Assembly: GCA_021234155.1 (NCBI GenBank)
Contig: JAJEKV010000064.1
Coordinates: 6,138,001-6,202,000, forward strand
Reading direction: 5' to 3'
From: Isoetes taiwanensis
Taxonomy: Eukaryota > Streptophyta > Lycopodiopsida > Isoetales > Isoetaceae
DNA length: 64,000 nt
Shown here piece after piece: positions 12,491 to 24,910 of this stretch. Both the position numbers and the translations under genes were made by a program. Below the pieces are notes generated by a model. That model ran no database searches, was not told the origin of the DNA, and was given only the letters and a program-made list of their open reading frames with translations. Position 1 is the stretch's first letter, and each line of letters starts with the position of its first letter.

Positions 12491-12624
12491 TGCCTCATAC
12501 AACTATCTTCTTGCATTCGTATGACGTCTATATTTGTACATATAAGTATAATACCATATGGTCGTCAGATATTTGTACTCAATATTTTTCCAATTCATGA
12601 GGCATCTTGAAGCTATTGAGAATA

Positions 12625-12757
12625 GCATCAATGCAAGCCCTCGGATCGCCATCCTGGGCAGGGACGAGCCATTATATAAGTACACTCCATATTCGAGGTT
12701 GATTATCGACGTCTTCTCACAGCAACACTTCTCTCATTACCCATTGCTACCCTCCCT
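12625..12757 (+). repeat. LTR-like promoter block, copy 1
   Basis: About 133 bp nearly the same as 22333-22464. It contains GGGCAGGGACGAGCCATTATATAAG, with a strong TATA box, then a pyrimidine-rich stretch with CTTCTCTCATT. The layout resembles the U3/R part of an LTR. No matching coding region is attached. Confidence 0.6.
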
Positions 12758-12839
12758 TTTCTACCCATCTTTCAGTCTCTTCTCTCACTCTACCACTTCC
12801 TTTGATGATCCTTCTCTTGGATTCTCACAATAATATTAC

Positions 12840-14252
12840 ATAATGGGTTGTTAGCAGGCATCTTGTAGCGTCTTGTAGCAGGTAACATAGAATTTTTAGT
12901 GGGCATCAGTGTTGGGCAAAGTCCGGGGAACACTATAAACCACCGATTGAAATTGCAAATTTTCCAATTCAGTTAGTGTGTCGTAAGAATTTTTCCGCCA
13001 AATTTTCTTGAGATTTTCTATTAAGACAATAGAAATTTCTGACTCTAAACATAAGATATCTGACTGGTCAAAGCAACCATAGGAAATTTTCTCAACACTG
13101 GTGGGCATCCTATGGCGGGTATGATAGAAGCTTTATTATTATTCCTGTGTTTTTCTTATCGGTGGAGAAGGGTGTTGTACATGTTAAGAATTCAAAGTGG
13201 TGATTTGAGTTTTGAGAGGATTGTCAATTTGAATTTTGAGACACTTTTTGAGTTGAGTTTTGATTCATTTGTTGATTTATTGTATTGATGCTCTTGGCTA
13301 GAGCTTTTTGCTCCGGAATTCCATTTGATCCAGGACTTGTTCGAGAAGGTTGGAGTCCCTTGATTTAACGATCATCCAAGAGGGTGCCATATGCATTCGT
13401 CATGCATGCAAAAGCCTCTCTCAGCTTTTTTATCAATTTTTTTCTCTGATCAGTTTTTTTTAATCAATTTTCTTTCTGATCAATTTTTTCTCTTCAAGAG
13501 ATCTAACCTAGGAGTGGCGCATCTATGGCTATTTTATCAGGCTTGTGGGATTGTTGTGCTTACCCAGGTTTTTCCTTGCAGTCATTTCTTTGTTGCAGTT
13601 TGAAGCTTTGTCTCTAGTTTCATGTCCTTGATGCAGTTAATTTGTAGGTTGCATGCAGAGGGAAGGATCACATTTCTTTTCCTTTTTGCTTTTTAGTTTT
13701 CGGGAAGTTTTGCTCTACGTATCTGAACAAACAAACTTTTTCCCCTGCATAGAACCAATAGACCAAAAGTTTTTTACTGTGCTAGTTATACCAGATTCAG
13801 GCTCTGTATCATGCTTGCATCGACTGGATTTTATGCAGCTAAAAGTAGCAAAAGGCATAAGACAGAACAGACTTCTCAGATTTGCATGGTAGTTCCAATT
13901 CTTGTGCAGTTTTGCGACGAAATCCAACTAGTATCTACTGCTGAATCTCTACAAGAACCGATCTTCTTAGTTCTGTTCGATCCATCCAACCAGGCCAGTT
14001 CTTCTAGATTCGAAGCTCGTTCTTAGCTCAATTTCGTCGCCCCTAATCTGCTGACGTCTGCGTCATCCCCTAGCCTTTTTTCCAACGTACACATTTGCTT
14101 CCTTTGTCTGACCTCTTCTCTCTTTTCGATAATCTCTTTTGCTCTGCGATTCTTGCACCAGGAGGCCCAGAGCTCTCACGCTTCAGCTTGCTCAGAAGCC
14201 CAAAAATAGTCGCTCTCATGCTGCAGCTTACTCAGAAGCTCAAAACTAGACG
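12840..14252. other. Spacer between the promoter-like repeat and the pogo element
   Basis: AT-rich and T-rich DNA without a supportable gene. The short phrase GTGGGCATC occurs near 12899 and 13101 and flanks a stretch starting TGTTGG and ending CAACA. The flanks do not form a proper target duplication, so I do not call an element. Confidence 0.35.
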
Positions 14253-15052
14253 TAAGGTGGGGTGCCCAGTATTGGTTCACGGGCCGGTTTTGGCGCAGCT
14301 CAAATTAACTCGGATGGGTCAGTGGGGTTTATTTTAGGGTTCAGGGAGGGACCGAAATGGCGCATGCATGACTGGAGTTAGACCCCTATTTTTGGAAGAT
14401 GGTGCACGGGGGCAAATTGAAGATCCTAGCAGGTATGTGGTCGGCTTCCATGCTGCTTTAGAATGGTGCGCCCTAATCCCTTTTTTAAATGCATGTGGCT
14501 CCTTGATGGCTCCCTGCATGCAAGAGATTTCGAGCCAGAAAAGCCTTTGGCGCCTTATTTCTACCATTTGGCGCCTCAATTCTTGCATGCACTTCATCCT
14601 TAGATTCAATCTGGCCCTCACATGCTCCGGATCACCGATCCGACACCTCTACCACCGTGAGATTTGTGTTTCAGATTTGCATGCAAGCTTTTAGAGGGAG
14701 ATTTGAACTTGTATTCGTGGTCTTGGAATTCAGATACGTTGCCTCCTTATCTTACTCACTCTTTCTATTTAAATGTGTTCTTCATGTCTTAGTCCTTGTC
14801 AGTACTTTTTCTGTTCTTCTATTTCTTGTCTATTTCTTTGTCTCATTATTGCATTCCGCACCATTGCATTCTCTCATTCTTCATGGAATTAAGAAGAGGC
14901 CGAGTTGTAGGCGGGGGGGGAGTCCTCCCTCCTTCTAAGAGTAAGAAGAGGAGGATAGTGAGTGAACTGTTATGCTAGAACTTGACCAGAGGTCGCACAA
15001 AATCCCAATCTGCTTGGCAACAAGAGGATAAGATGCCAAAAGAGGGGGCAAG

Positions 15053-17238
15053 TGGTCAATGGATGATATGGAGAGTGCTCAAGATGCATTTGATGATGGA
15101 AGCATGAGCATTAGAGGTGTTGTTGCACACTTTGGTATTCCCCGCTAGTACCTTGAGGAACCGGGTCGTATGGTAGAAGCAGTAAATAAACTTGGACCTA
15201 GGCCTAAATGTCTTATTGAAGAAGAGGAGAATGAACTTGTGGCTTGGGTTCATTCTCGAGCAAATGAGGGAAGAGGGTAACCATTGATTGCCTCCTCGAA
15301 GAAGGCAAGTGAGGTTGCTGCAGGTAGAACAACCCTTTGGAAGGATGGCATACCTGGAAGATCATGGTGGAGAGCCTTCAAAAGGAGGCACCCGAGTGTG
15401 ACTTTGAGGAGCCCTGAGACATTGGACATACAAAGAGTGAGGGCGTTGAACACGGATAACCTGCTTGCCTTTTATACCAACCTAAGAACCATTCTTGAAG
15501 AGCTACAATTGACCCCTGACAGAATCTGGAATTGTGATGAAACTGGCATCATGGCTGGAGAAAAAAAAGGTGTGAGAATTCTTGCAAGAAGAGGGCAGCA
15601 AGATGTATATCAGAATGTGCCAAAAAGTAGGCAATGGATCACTGCTCTAGTGTGCATAAATGCATCTGGTGGTAAGATTCCTTGTGTCTATGTTTTCAAG
15701 GGTAAGACTATGAAAGATTGGGGCCTTCTTGCTGGCTGTGAGCCAGGTGCTGCCATGGCATTTCAGAAGAGTGCTTGGGTAACTGATGCCCTCTTTGCCA
15801 AGTGGATCGACCACTTCAAGTACAAGGTCCCTGGTGGGGTTAGCCAGACCAGACCACATCTCCTTATTTGTGATGGACATGGTTCACATGTCAATTTGAA
15901 TGTGATTGAACATGCAAGAGAAATTGGCTTGCATATTCTATAATTGCCTCCCCATACTAGCCATGCACTACAACCTTTGGACGTGTCTTGTTTTGGTCCA
16001 GTATGACATATGAAGTGTGATTGCTGCCACATGTATTCACACTATGTCATGGTTGCTAATTATGTTCTTGTTGTGGTGTTGCAGAGCAATTTAGGAAGAC
16101 ACGGATGGAGTACATGGACTAGGAGGTTCCCAAGGATCCCAAACGGGCTGACATGGCTGGTATGGTCTTCAAGATGTTGTCCCTCTCCATTACAGTTGAT
16201 AATATCAAGGCCGGATTTGAGAAGACAGGAATCTGACCTTTCAGCTTCATGAAAGTTAAACCCACTGAAATTGCCAATAGGATGGCTAATGCTACTGACC
16301 CTAAAGGTAGCAATGATTCTGGGGATGAGGAAGAGGATCTTGTTGAGCAAGAGGCACTTGACCCCCTCCCTATCCCAATTGCCCCCTTAAATTCTGAAAT
16401 GTTGCCACCAGACATCCCTATCCCAGCTGTAACATGCAATCTGGCAGGGTATCAAGACCCTCTTGATGATGAGCAAGCATCAATCCAAATGGAACAATCT
16501 GCTGCTCATGGTCGGGCAGCAGTGAAGTTACCCGTGAGGAGGAAGAATTCTAGGGCTTTGGGTTTGACCTTGCAGCAAATGCTACTTGTGACTAGTGACG
16601 ATGTCCTTGCTGCCAAGCTAGAGCAAAAGAGAAAGGCTGAGGAAGCAGAAAAACTTAGGCTTGAGTGTATTCAGCAGAAGAAGAGGTTGCATGCACTTAA
16701 AGCTAAGGCAAAGGCTGATGCAGTGGCCAGCAAGGCTGAGGCTAAGGCAGCAAAAGAAGCTCAAAAATTGTTTGACACTAATTATGAATTGCAGTCAGCA
16801 ACATGGAGGTCCATGTTGTTTACTAATGAGGGAAAGTGCAAGTATTCTAGCCATGACCTCTTCGGCCCTCCTAAACCATTGTCTCTATCTGTTAGGGAGG
16901 CAAGAGCAAAGATTAGAATTAGGCTTTTGAAGCGCAAAGGGTTCATCCCAATTGAGGATGACATTACCATGATTGAAGGGGACAAATTTGTTGAAGTGCA
17001 AGATCACTTTGAGGAGGATGTTCATGAAGAGGGCAATGTTGAGCTCTCTTGGAATGACCAAAGGAACTCTATTCACCCTTCAAGTGAAGGGTTCATAGAT
17101 AGTCAGCCACATGACATGGATGTGGATAATGTTGCTTGTACTCTCCAAGGGCAAGTGGATGATAGTGATGAGGAGGAACGTGGGATAAGGAGTAGACCTT
17201 TGAATGCCTTCTACAATGAGCCATCAGCATTAGCATGA
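15053..17238 (+). pseudogene. Pogo-type transposase (HTH_psq + DDE_1), disrupted
   Basis: The N-terminal psq helix-turn-helix region begins at 15053 (DMESAQDAFDDGSMSIRGVV, then FGIPR). Next come WNCDETGI (first catalytic Asp), LLICDGHGSH (second Asp) and LPPHTSHALQPLD (third Asp). Exactly 35 codons separate the second and third Asp, giving a DD35D signature. An apparent 86-bp phase-0 intron runs from GT at 16001 to AG at 16085-16086; after it the protein continues QFRKTRMEYMD. The C-terminal part (16249-17238) is acidic, then has a Lys/Ala/Glu-rich coiled coil (about 16620-16770). In-frame stops: TAG 15146, TAA 15278, TAA 15941, TAG 16120, TGA 16234. Most are single-base changes from sense codons, so decay looks fairly recent. 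The true start codon is not certain. Confidence 0.9.
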
Positions 17239-17282
17239 ACAAGTAGTCACAATGTTGCTGCGTGAGAACTTTGTAGGTCGAA

Positions 17283-17446
17283 GTTCTATACTTCCACTAA
17301 CTACAATGCATGGAGTTGCATTGAATTTTGTATATGCAGTTCTATATTTCCACTAACTACAATGCATGGATAAGCATTGGATTTTGTATATGCAGATTTT
17401 GTAATGGCACTAACTACAATGCATGGATGTGCATTGCTTTTTGTAC
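17283..17446. repeat. Three-copy tandem repeat inside the pogo element
   Basis: A unit of about 56 bp containing CACTAACTACAATGCATGGA is repeated three times, starting near 17283, 17339 and 17395. It lies just 3' of the transposase and may be a subterminal protein-binding region or a 3' UTR repeat; which one is unknown. Confidence 0.85.
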
Positions 17447-18258
17447 AATATAAATGGTATAATGAGGATTTTGTTGTTGCAACATTCCGTCAATGTCTCG
17501 ATCCGTGAAACAAAATGGCCTTGTTCGACAATTCCGAAAAGTTGCAAGTTGTTAATTTGGATGATGTAAGTTGCTATTGTGTTAACTTATCTTGTTTTAA
17601 TAGACATGTAACTTATATAAACCTCACAGATTTCTGGATGTTGGGATTTTGCACTAATGGGGAGTTGCATTGCATTTGAGGAGGTAAGTATTTTCATCCT
17701 ATTTCTATTTGCAACCTTTTTAATTTGGAGGGCGGATTGTGGAGACTACTTGTCTCTAATCCTTGCTCTCCCATACTAATAGTGTGCATGGTTTGGTTTG
17801 GGGGACAATGGAAATGACATGAAAATGTCATGAAGGTTCAATTCCTTTAGTCCCCCTGATGGATTTCATGGCTTTTGTAGATGATGCTTGCATGTACATG
17901 TGCTATTATGGGCAAACAGTGGTGTATAACCAAGGCCACTTCATTGTGGAAGGTAAACTAAAGTGTTGTCCTCATCTCTCCAATCAAAGCTCATTTGTGC
18001 ACCAACTTGGAGTTCTCTGCAGCACTAACTAAATGGTCCAACTCGTGACCACTATAACCAACAGGGTGCCCTGACCCCTTCTACTTTGACACGCTACTAC
18101 TCTCACTAGGTAAGTCAAATTGTTGCATTAATTATATTGTTAGATAGGTCTAGATCTGGGGCACATGCTCATGTATTTTTTATTGGCAGATTAGAACTTT
18201 AGGTCAGGTTTTTGGATCGAATGCCACAAAGTGAGCCAACACTGGGCACCCCACCTTA

Positions 18259-21200
18259 ATCTCGGGCTGTGCTTTTTCCCTTCTCCCTAATCTGACGACC
18301 TCATCGTTTCTCCATTTGTTTGCTTCACCTTAGAGGGATACAGTCACCCTGTACCCCTTCTAGTTTGTTAATTTTCTTGCAATTATTTTCGGGCCTTGGG
18401 ACTTAACTATTTAATGTTGTTTTTGGGGTATAATAATACCTCCTTTATGCCTTTACCTAGATCTTCTGATGGGTTTTTGCGCATCCACCTTTTGAGTGTC
18501 CGAATGATGAACTTAGTTCCTGTCACTTAATCGTCTTATCCATATTCCATTTCCTTAGCTAGAAATTTTATTCTGGACCATTGTTCACATGGATTTGTCC
18601 TGCGTTTTGGCTAGATGCTTGGCATAATTATTTTTGGCCCTTGTTCATGGGGATGGGGATTGGGATTGGGATTGGGATTTGCATTTGATTACGTGCTCGG
18701 CATAGCGTCATTCACATTTTTTGACCCTTCTATTCTATCATATGCATTCTATTGTATGCATGCTCATTTAGAAATATTCATTTGATCCCTATTTCATGTG
18801 AATTCATTCTGGGTTTGAACTTTTGTTATGCATGTCAACCAACTTAATCTTCACAACTTGTAGGTAGAATTTTGTTATATACACGTCAATCACGTGACTT
18901 TCATTTTGAAGTTTTAGGTTTGAACTCTTGTTATACACAACTTCTAGGTTCAAACTTTTGTTATACACGGTCACCCACTTGATTTTTCATTTTAAAGTTA
19001 TTTTCTAGGTTATGGTAAACCACTTTATTTTCATTTTTAAAGTTTAACTCTTTATTTGGGCCTTTACACCTTTATGGTGCTTTAGTTCCCTTGTAAGTTG
19101 CTCATCTCTCATTATCTAGATTCAGCTTCGATTTCGTGTTCTTACAATTAGGCCCACAATCTTCCCTGCTCTCACTTCTCTACCCTCCTCTATCATCCTG
19201 ATCTCCAGCTTGTACCTTTCTCCATGTCCTTGATCCAGCCAGCTAGTTCCTTTCTCCCTTCCATTGATTTACCTCAGAGGATTACGTTCACCCTATCCTC
19301 CTAGTCTATTATTCTTCTTATTTGTTTATTTATTTATTTAATTTTTCCCTTGGGGCTTAACTTTTAAATTTGGTTCTTTTGGACAACATACCCCATTTCC
19401 GTCTGCCTAGGTTTTCGATAATTTTTTGCACATCTACCTTGTCTACTATCTTCTAATTCAAGATCTTATTTTCGTACGTGATTTGTGTTTGCTAACTCTC
19501 TTCAAATTGAGTGTTTGAATGCCGATCTGAGCTTGAGGCTCAGGGTTAGTACATGCCACAACCATATGCAACTATATACCATTTCCTTAGCTAACACGTT
19601 ATTCTAGACCATTGTTTAAGGGGATTTGTCATGAAATTTGGTTAGGTGCCATTTTTTCCTTATTCAATTTTGTCTAGACACATTATGTGGGTTTTTCGTA
19701 TTCCGACGTGAAGATGTTTGAAACAAGAACACTTTACATGCTGGGATTTTCTACATTATGAGCATGGGACCTCGAAGGTGCGCACAAGGAAAAGAGGGGA
19801 GTTCATTATGTCATTCAGGTGATTTGTCTTTAGCGGTCTTTCATAGTTATGGGTTTTACTGCTATCCACATGGGTTCTAAGCTGCATTTGTTTTGAGCTA
19901 TTGTTTTTTATTGGGACATGACCTTGCTGAACGTTTATTTAATTTGTGGCTATTTCCTTGTTTGAAGTTGATCTTAACCTCGACCAACCTTTGTCCTTCA
20001 CATTGACCTTGGCATATACATATGTAGAGTAGTTATGAGTCATCCTTTTCTTGTCTTGCGTTGATTATCTAGTGGGTTATATTCTTATGCAGCAGGACGT
20101 TTTCACTTCAAATTTCTCAGATCATCCTGGATACATTTTTTTTTCTCATCCATATTTCCTAGAATATTTCTTTTCCCTTTCAATTGTCCTTTGACATTAT
20201 TCAGCTACAAGTGGTGTCGTGACTTCTTTGTCTGCTTTCTACCACAGAATTCTACATCGAGCTGCAGGATATCTCGCATTAGCTTTTGCAAGCAACTACA
20301 TCAATGATTTCAGTATCCCTTGCAGCGTCAACTGTCGGATTTCTCTTTTTCTCTTCTTCGTTAAGCTCAACTACGGAATTGCTATATTCGATTGCAGCCT
20401 CCCCCTTGACGCCTCCAGTCTTGTTCTATATTGCCTCTTTCAGTCTTGCTCAAGCACAACTATTGCACTATTTGCCTTCCTTTACCCACCTCTTTCTGGT
20501 GCATTTTTTCTACCTAGACGTTGGATCTTATATGTTAGCGTTCCAGGTATTGTGTATCCTGAGTTCCATTTTTTCATCTGCATTTACACTTGGATTTGCA
20601 TTTCTGTGGGCATTATCTTTCCGTATACCTTATCATCATATATTCTTTGAGTTTTTGATACTTGGCATTACATGGACTTAAAGTACATTCAGTTTTGTCG
20701 ATACAATTCGAACTACGTTGAGTTTTGGGAACGAGGTATTATATTGAACAGGTTCTAGTTCTGCATTATGCTTTTTTGTATTGTTGATCCACTTCGGCAT
20801 CTCTTATGATTTGGGTCTAGAAGAATTATTCCAGATTTAATTTTAATCTCAATTTCCTTCATAACCTTCCTCTTGATTTGTGCTAACATGTCTATAACCT
20901 CTTCCTCAATCTCGTCCCTCGTTTGTCAATGTATTATTCATATTGGGGCATTTATTCGTGGCTTTAGGTATGTGGTACTATTTTTTATGTCATCACCACC
21001 CATTTCTGCTCTGCTAGCCTGACCAGACCTTGGCTCTCTTAATATTCACCTTTGCTCTCCTATTCGTCTTCCAGACCATTTCACAGACCTTATGCGCCTC
21101 TTTGCTAGGGACTTTTCTATAAAGGTGCTTATTTAATTTGTTTAGTGTGCCTATATTGGGTCATATCTAGGTTGGCATTTCGCATAACACGAGTCTAACT

Positions 21201-22290
21201 CAACCTTGTCCATTGTTTTCGTCATACTCCTCGTCTTTGGGCTTATATTCAGGGCTTCTTAACCTTCCCTTAACTTTGTGCTCCCGTGTCTGCGACCTCT
21301 ACCTCAACCTCATCCCTCGTTCTAGTAAGTACGCTTTATATTGGGTATCTATACATGGGTTTTGGCATGTTATCAATTCTCCTTATAACATCTTTTTTCA
21401 AAACTATTGCTTCTTTTTATGTCCCAGTTTCACATTGCTTTTCAAATGCGTTGCGTTGCATTGCATGTACATAATTTTTACTGTCGTCGTTTTTTACGGT
21501 TTTAGGCTTTTCAGGAGGTAGTCTTGCCCATAATCATATATCATTTCACATTTTTCTAGTTATGACGTATTTGCATTTGGCACTCCATTGCATTTTTGTG
21601 ACATGGGTTCTATATTGGATACATTCTCGTTTTGCGTTCTCATTTTTCTGGTTATGACATATTTGTGTTTGGCATTCCATTGAGTTTTTGTGACATGGGT
21701 TTTATGTTGGCTACATTCTCGTTTTACTTTGTCTTTTCTGGATTCATTCTCTAAAGTTCTCATTTCTTCGAAAATTAATTTTATGACCATTGATAACTCA
21801 TTATGCTTTTGCGTTCCTCATCTTTTTAGTTTGTTCACACATAATTAGTTAACTTGCCAAGGCTCTTTTTATATTGATCGAATTGATTAGTATGCCCGGG
21901 TTCTTTATTTGTTTTTCGGACTCGACACATCTTTTATTGTATTATACAATCTCTTGATTTATCACAGACATGATCTACTGACACCATCCTTGTCATTGAC
22001 GTTTTTGACATCCTTATTGTGACCTTGTCAAGATATTTCAGTTTTGGATCCTTTGTTCTCGCTAGCCATATCACCAACCTCAAGCATTCTACTCTAACAT
22101 TGACCTCTCATCCTTCTTCTCACCATCCTTGGCCATAATCTCACCTTCGCCTTGGACCATGTGGTTAATTCTTGTTGCATTTGTTCCATGCCCGACATTC
22201 ATCTTTCCTCTCGTTACGTGATTCGCGACTCGTCTCAACACTTGATGTTTCTCAGCAGCTTGGCTTATAGCTAAGGAAGTTCTCTGGTAG
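18259..22290. other. Long T-rich region, no gene supported
   Basis: Pyrimidine-rich plus strand. Open frames here are low-complexity and match no family I recognise. Internal diverged repeats are visible: phrases such as TTGTTATACAC around 18830-18970, and two blocks about 385 bp apart ending CTCGTCCCTCGTT / CTCATCCCTCGTT near 20920 and 21317. It may be the remains of a non-coding retroelement. Confidence 0.4.
21551..21734. repeat. Tandem duplication, 92-bp period
   Basis: TTTTTCTAGTTATGACGTAT at 21551 recurs as TTTTTCTGGTTATGACATAT at 21643. Both copies share TTTTTGTGACATGGGTT and ACATTCTCGTTTT. Confidence 0.85.
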
Positions 22291-22332
22291 TCGGCTAGTT
22301 TTTGTGTTCCTTACGAGTCCCTTACCAGAAAA

Positions 22333-22464
22333 GCATCGATTCAAGCCCTCGGATCACCATTCTGGGCAGGGACGAGCCATTATATAAGTGCGTTCCATAT
22401 TCGAGGCCGGTTATCGGCGTCTTCTCACAACAGCACTTCTCTCATTGCCCATTGCTTCCCTCCC
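22333..22464 (+). repeat. LTR-like promoter block, copy 2
   Basis: Near-identical to 12625-12757, including the ATTATATAAG TATA box and the TTCTCACAnCAnCACTTCTC stretch. It starts just after a 15-bp phrase (AGTCCCTTACCAGAA, 22316-22330) that recurs at 23166-23180. Confidence 0.65.
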
Positions 22465-22994
22465 TCCCTTCCCGCCATGATTTGCTTGGGAGCTTGTTTA
22501 TTGTTTTTCACATGTGTTTCTGTTCATGCATATCTTATTGTTGTCCACCCCCCGAATATTGCTATAATCATGTTTTTACACCTGCATGGTGCTGCCTTCT
22601 TCTCCAACTGTGGGTGATGCTGTTTATTTCCACCCTGAGGGTGACACAAATTTCTTTTTTATAATGTTCTTTCTTCCACCCGCTGGGTGACGCTTTTTCT
22701 CTCCACCCTCCAGGTGATGCTATCTTCTCTTTTGCCATGTCTTCTCATTACTAATCACTTATATCAGTTTTTGGGTGCTTGTTGTTGTGCAGCTTGCGGC
22801 TTCGCCATCATGCACATTCTTGTTCTCCTTAACTGTTAATGGGTGCCTTCTATGTGTTCCATTTCTTTTGTAGGTATTATGCCATCTCGCAGGTTCTACG
22901 CCATCGCCCCATTTCCTTCGATTCTCCAGGCAACCATCGGAGGTTGTTGGCGACCATTTCTCATTAGGGTTTTCCTCGAAAACCCGAAAGGGTG

Positions 22995-23075
22995 GGGTTT
23001 TTCATCCCGATGAGAAGTTGTCGCCCTTCTATAATGCCTATGCATACTTTCTTTCTTATGGGGTAGCTCGACATT
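22995..23075 (+). pseudogene. Possible FAR1/MULE DNA-binding domain fragment
   Basis: One frame reads FHPDEKLSPFYNAYAYFLSY and GVARH, similar in spacing to the start of FAR1-type zinc domains of Mutator-like transposases (F-x-S-x-xxAYxFYNxYAxxxGFxVR). Only this stretch is visible and no downstream transposase was found. Tentative. Confidence 0.3.
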
Positions 23076-23189
23076 GTTCCTATAGTCAGCTCCCCATCTA
23101 TATTATTCAAACATTGTATACTGATGCTGTGATGAATGACAAGCCTATCTCCAGTTTTTGTGTTCAGTCCCTTACCAGAATGTAGCCAA

Positions 23190-24910
23190 TATTTTTCCTG
23201 TACATGACAAATTATTTTCCTCTGCCTCTATGAAGAGAAATGTGCATGTTGATTATAGATTTGTTGGGATCCATCCCACATTTCTAGTCTCTGAACCAAA
23301 CCATCTGTAGAAGTCTGGAGAAATATCTGTAAAAGTGCTTCTGCTGCTATGTTGAAGAGGAATGGAGCCAAAAGATAGCCTTGCCCAATGCCCTTTTTTA
23401 TATCAAAATTGGGAGAGGATTCATCTTGGAATAAAATGGAGGCTCGAGCAAATCTCATAGTTTCATGACTTCATATGTAAAGAAGTTCCCACAATCTAGC
23501 TTGGACATCATCTTATGTAGAAAACTCCATCTAATATTGTCATATGCCTTGGTTTGACATAGGCTAGCTTTTGTCTTGTTTTTCTAGGCCCGTACAAGCC
23601 TTCAAATGAGCTGCCACATTACTTAGTATACTCTTATCAGGTAGAAACCCAGATTAGGCTTGTGAGATGTCTTCTGCTAAAATTGCCTTAGTCTTCTCTG
23701 TTATAGCCTTTACTATAATTTTGTAGAATGCAGATAAAAGGGTGATGGGCCTCTAGTCGTTAAGCGTGCATGGCTCCTTACACTTGGGCACCAAGATAAT
23801 ACAACTTGTGTTCAATCTTGAGTTTAAATTTTCAGCTTGCATAAAGTCTGTATAAGTAGAGAAGATATCCTCTTAATCTATTCCCAGTTGCATTCGTAGA
23901 ATTCTATGCAGATTCCATCCATTCCTGGGCATTTACTCTTAACTAGTAAACAGGTAGCCTGTTGAATATCCTTCATAGAGAGGGCAAGGCTTATAGAGTG
24001 TATCTTTCTAGGTAGAGCTTATTATGGGTGAGACTTTTGAAATCACTAGCTCTTCATATATGTCTTGAATTGATGAGTTATATTCCTCAAAGAAAGCATG
24101 GAAGTCTTTTGAGATCCCCTAGAAATTTAAGAGTCGAGCCATCTTATAATGTGATAGTTGATAGTGTAGATGACCCCCCCCCCTTTTTTTTCTTTAGACG
24201 CCTTAAAAAGGAACTTGGTGCATTTATCAGCTTCCTTTAACCAAGTCAAATGTGCTTTATATCTATTTGTAGCTATCTTTAATTCTTCTAATATTTTTAT
24301 CTGGTCTAACATCCCCTTCTCCTCCTTCCCATCATTGGGGTCCAACGCTCTAAGTGAATGGAGCTGGCTATAAAGGTTATCGAGCTCTTCCCTCTCTCCT
24401 TGCAATTTAGCTCTACCCCAACTTCTAGTAAAGTTTTTATATTGCCAGACCTGTTATCATGGTATCCATACTAGAATCCATTCTAAAAGCCGATTGCCAT
24501 CGGCTTTTGTAAGCCTTTACAAATTATGTAACCTTTCTATATCTAGCATTAAGTTTAATATTATTTTACCAGTTATAATCTTGCAGATCTGAGTGAATAT
24601 CACTTATGGATTAAGATCCAAGACTGCATTCTTCAATAGGTTCGATCTATGGAGATTGAGAAGGATGCACAATGCCGCGTCATTACTGTAGCATCTATCA
24701 TGTCTTGCTGAAGTCCTTTCCCATTCTATCCAACCATTATACCATATATCTCTTATCTCCATCTGATTCTATGAAGCCATTATCTTCTACCATATTATAC
24801 CACTAAACTTTCTCAAACACATATACAACTTCAGATGACACCCCTTGTCTATCCTCGGCTGCCTCCACCATGTTGAAATCTCCTACCATAAGCCAAGCTA
24901 TCTGAGTGTT
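23190..24910 (-). mobile_element. Decayed L1-type LINE (endonuclease + RT)
   Basis: On the minus strand from high to low: AWLMVGDFNMVEAAEDRQG (24845-24900), the GDFN box of the AP-type endonuclease; WLKEADKCTKFLFKASK (about 24190-24290), the plant L1 linker motif; IILVPKCKEPCTLND (about 23758-23810), RT start, with a stop where the Tyr of DYRPIT is expected; KAYDNIRWSFLHKMM (about 23510-23560); GIGQGYLLAPFLFNIAAEAL (about 23335-23400), the RT palm. The YADD box is not intact below that. Stops and frameshifts are frequent, so the element is dead. No poly-A tail or target duplication was identified. Confidence 0.8.

Larger units (their letters stand above)
14255..18256 (+). mobile_element. Pogo-like (Tc1/mariner superfamily) DNA transposon, full length
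   Basis: The left end AGGTGGGGTGCCCAGTATTG... (14255-14280) is repeated inverted at 18231-18256, with 24 of 26 positions matching. TA dinucleotides flank both ends (14253-14254 and 18257-18258), the target duplication expected for Tc1/mariner/pogo elements. The 4.0-kb body encodes a psq-HTH plus DDE_1 transposase on the plus strand, followed by a three-copy short tandem repeat. It is structurally complete, but the transposase has five in-frame stops, so it is not autonomous. It is inserted in T-rich DNA. Confidence 0.93.

Noticed and set aside
12898..13110. Stretch starting TGTTGG and ending CAACA between two GTGGGCATC phrases
   Set aside because: The phrases do not sit directly at the ends, so they do not form a target duplication; too weak to call an element.
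20219..20681. Two overlapping plus-strand open frames of 131-143 codons
   Set aside because: Composition is F/S/L/C-rich as expected from T-rich DNA, the two frames overlap, and no domain is visible.
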